Below are positions 63,938-64,000 of a stretch of 64,000 nucleotides of DNA, piece by piece. The stretch lies in NCBI GenBank assembly GCA_023389155.1, contig JAEWEV010000013.1:130806-194805 (forward strand). The letters are read 5' to 3'. Made by a program: the position numbers and the translations under genes. This DNA is from Pseudomonadota bacterium (GTDB taxonomy: Bacteria > Pseudomonadota > Gammaproteobacteria > Burkholderiales > Burkholderiaceae_B). A model generated the notes under the pieces. That model was not told the DNA's origin and searched no databases. It saw nothing but the letters and a program-made list of their open reading frames with translations. The stretch's first letter is position 1; the number at the start of each line of letters is the position of its first letter.

Positions 63938-64000
63938 ATGAGCAAGGTCCGATTTACGGAAGAATTCAAACTCGAAGCGATAAAGCAAATCACAGAACAC
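63938..64000 (+). mobile_element. IS3-family transposase orfA, start only
   Basis: The last 63 bases encode MSKVRFTEEFKLEAIKQITE and continue out of the window. This is the typical beginning of an IS3-family OrfA (helix-turn-helix protein). GGAG lies six bases before the ATG. The rest of the element is beyond the edge. Confidence 0.85.

Overview
The window looks like chromosomal DNA of a betaproteobacterium of the family Alcaligenaceae, most like Advenella, with Achromobacter or Bordetella relatives as alternatives. The clues are three Bug/TctC-type tricarboxylate-binding proteins, many LysR-type regulators beside small catabolic operons, and polar amino acid ABC transporters. This is inference from gene content; there is no rRNA or other marker gene in the window. 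No tRNA or rRNA gene and no CRISPR array were seen.

Layout. Positions 1-1692: a likely Fur box at the left edge, an OmpR-type response regulator and a SixA-like phosphohistidine phosphatase. 1790-11857: a broken LysR fragment, an intact LysR regulator, and a divergent operon for a cyclic amide or ureide: hydantoinase-type amidohydrolase, complete amino-acid-type ABC transporter, DapA-family lyase, Asp/Glu/hydantoin racemase, FAD-linked hydroxyacid dehydrogenase and an atypical SDR. 11968-14655: AhpD-like protein, cytoplasmic class A beta-lactamase-like protein and an EamA transporter. 14966-22808: first orphan type VI secretion (T6SS) island: VgrG, three tandem ~166-residue unknowns, DUF2169 plus pentapeptide protein, pentapeptide protein, DUF4150 PAAR-like protein. 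22786-28428: small membrane protein, TetR/SDR/MFS unit, lipoprotein hydrolase, LysR. 28543-35156: aromatic or hydroxyacid catabolic operon (maleylacetate reductase, TauD dioxygenase, Bug, FMN oxidase, SnoaL-like, FAH-family, quinone oxidoreductase). 35625-42630: second orphan VgrG island with the same skeleton. 42801-45308: SDR, class II aldolase and Bug operon. 45600-50594: small lipoprotein, membrane protein, unknowns, DUF4202, and a tightly overlapped yggS - small ORF - pdxY unit. 50657-55406: Bug, RpiR regulator, and iolC(-DUF2090)-iolB. 56094-62112: second amino acid ABC transporter with a carbamoylase/allantoate-type M20 hydrolase, a DUF1989 protein and an XRE-cupin regulator. 62136-63425: YcaQ-like DNA glycosylase. 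63938-64000: start of an IS3-family orfA, cut by the window edge.

How the genes work together. Most of the window is nutrient uptake and catabolism in compact, translationally coupled operons, each with a neighbouring regulator. Several intergenic regions hold clear palindromes that look like operators. Set into this are two homologous T6SS effector-delivery islands without the core secretion genes. They appear to swap the central cargo position: three tandem small paralogs in island 1, and a longer VgrG tail plus a membrane protein in island 2. The least described content is the trio at 17123-18639, its apparent resemblance to the VgrG2 tail, and the set of DUF3592-like membrane proteins beside the islands.
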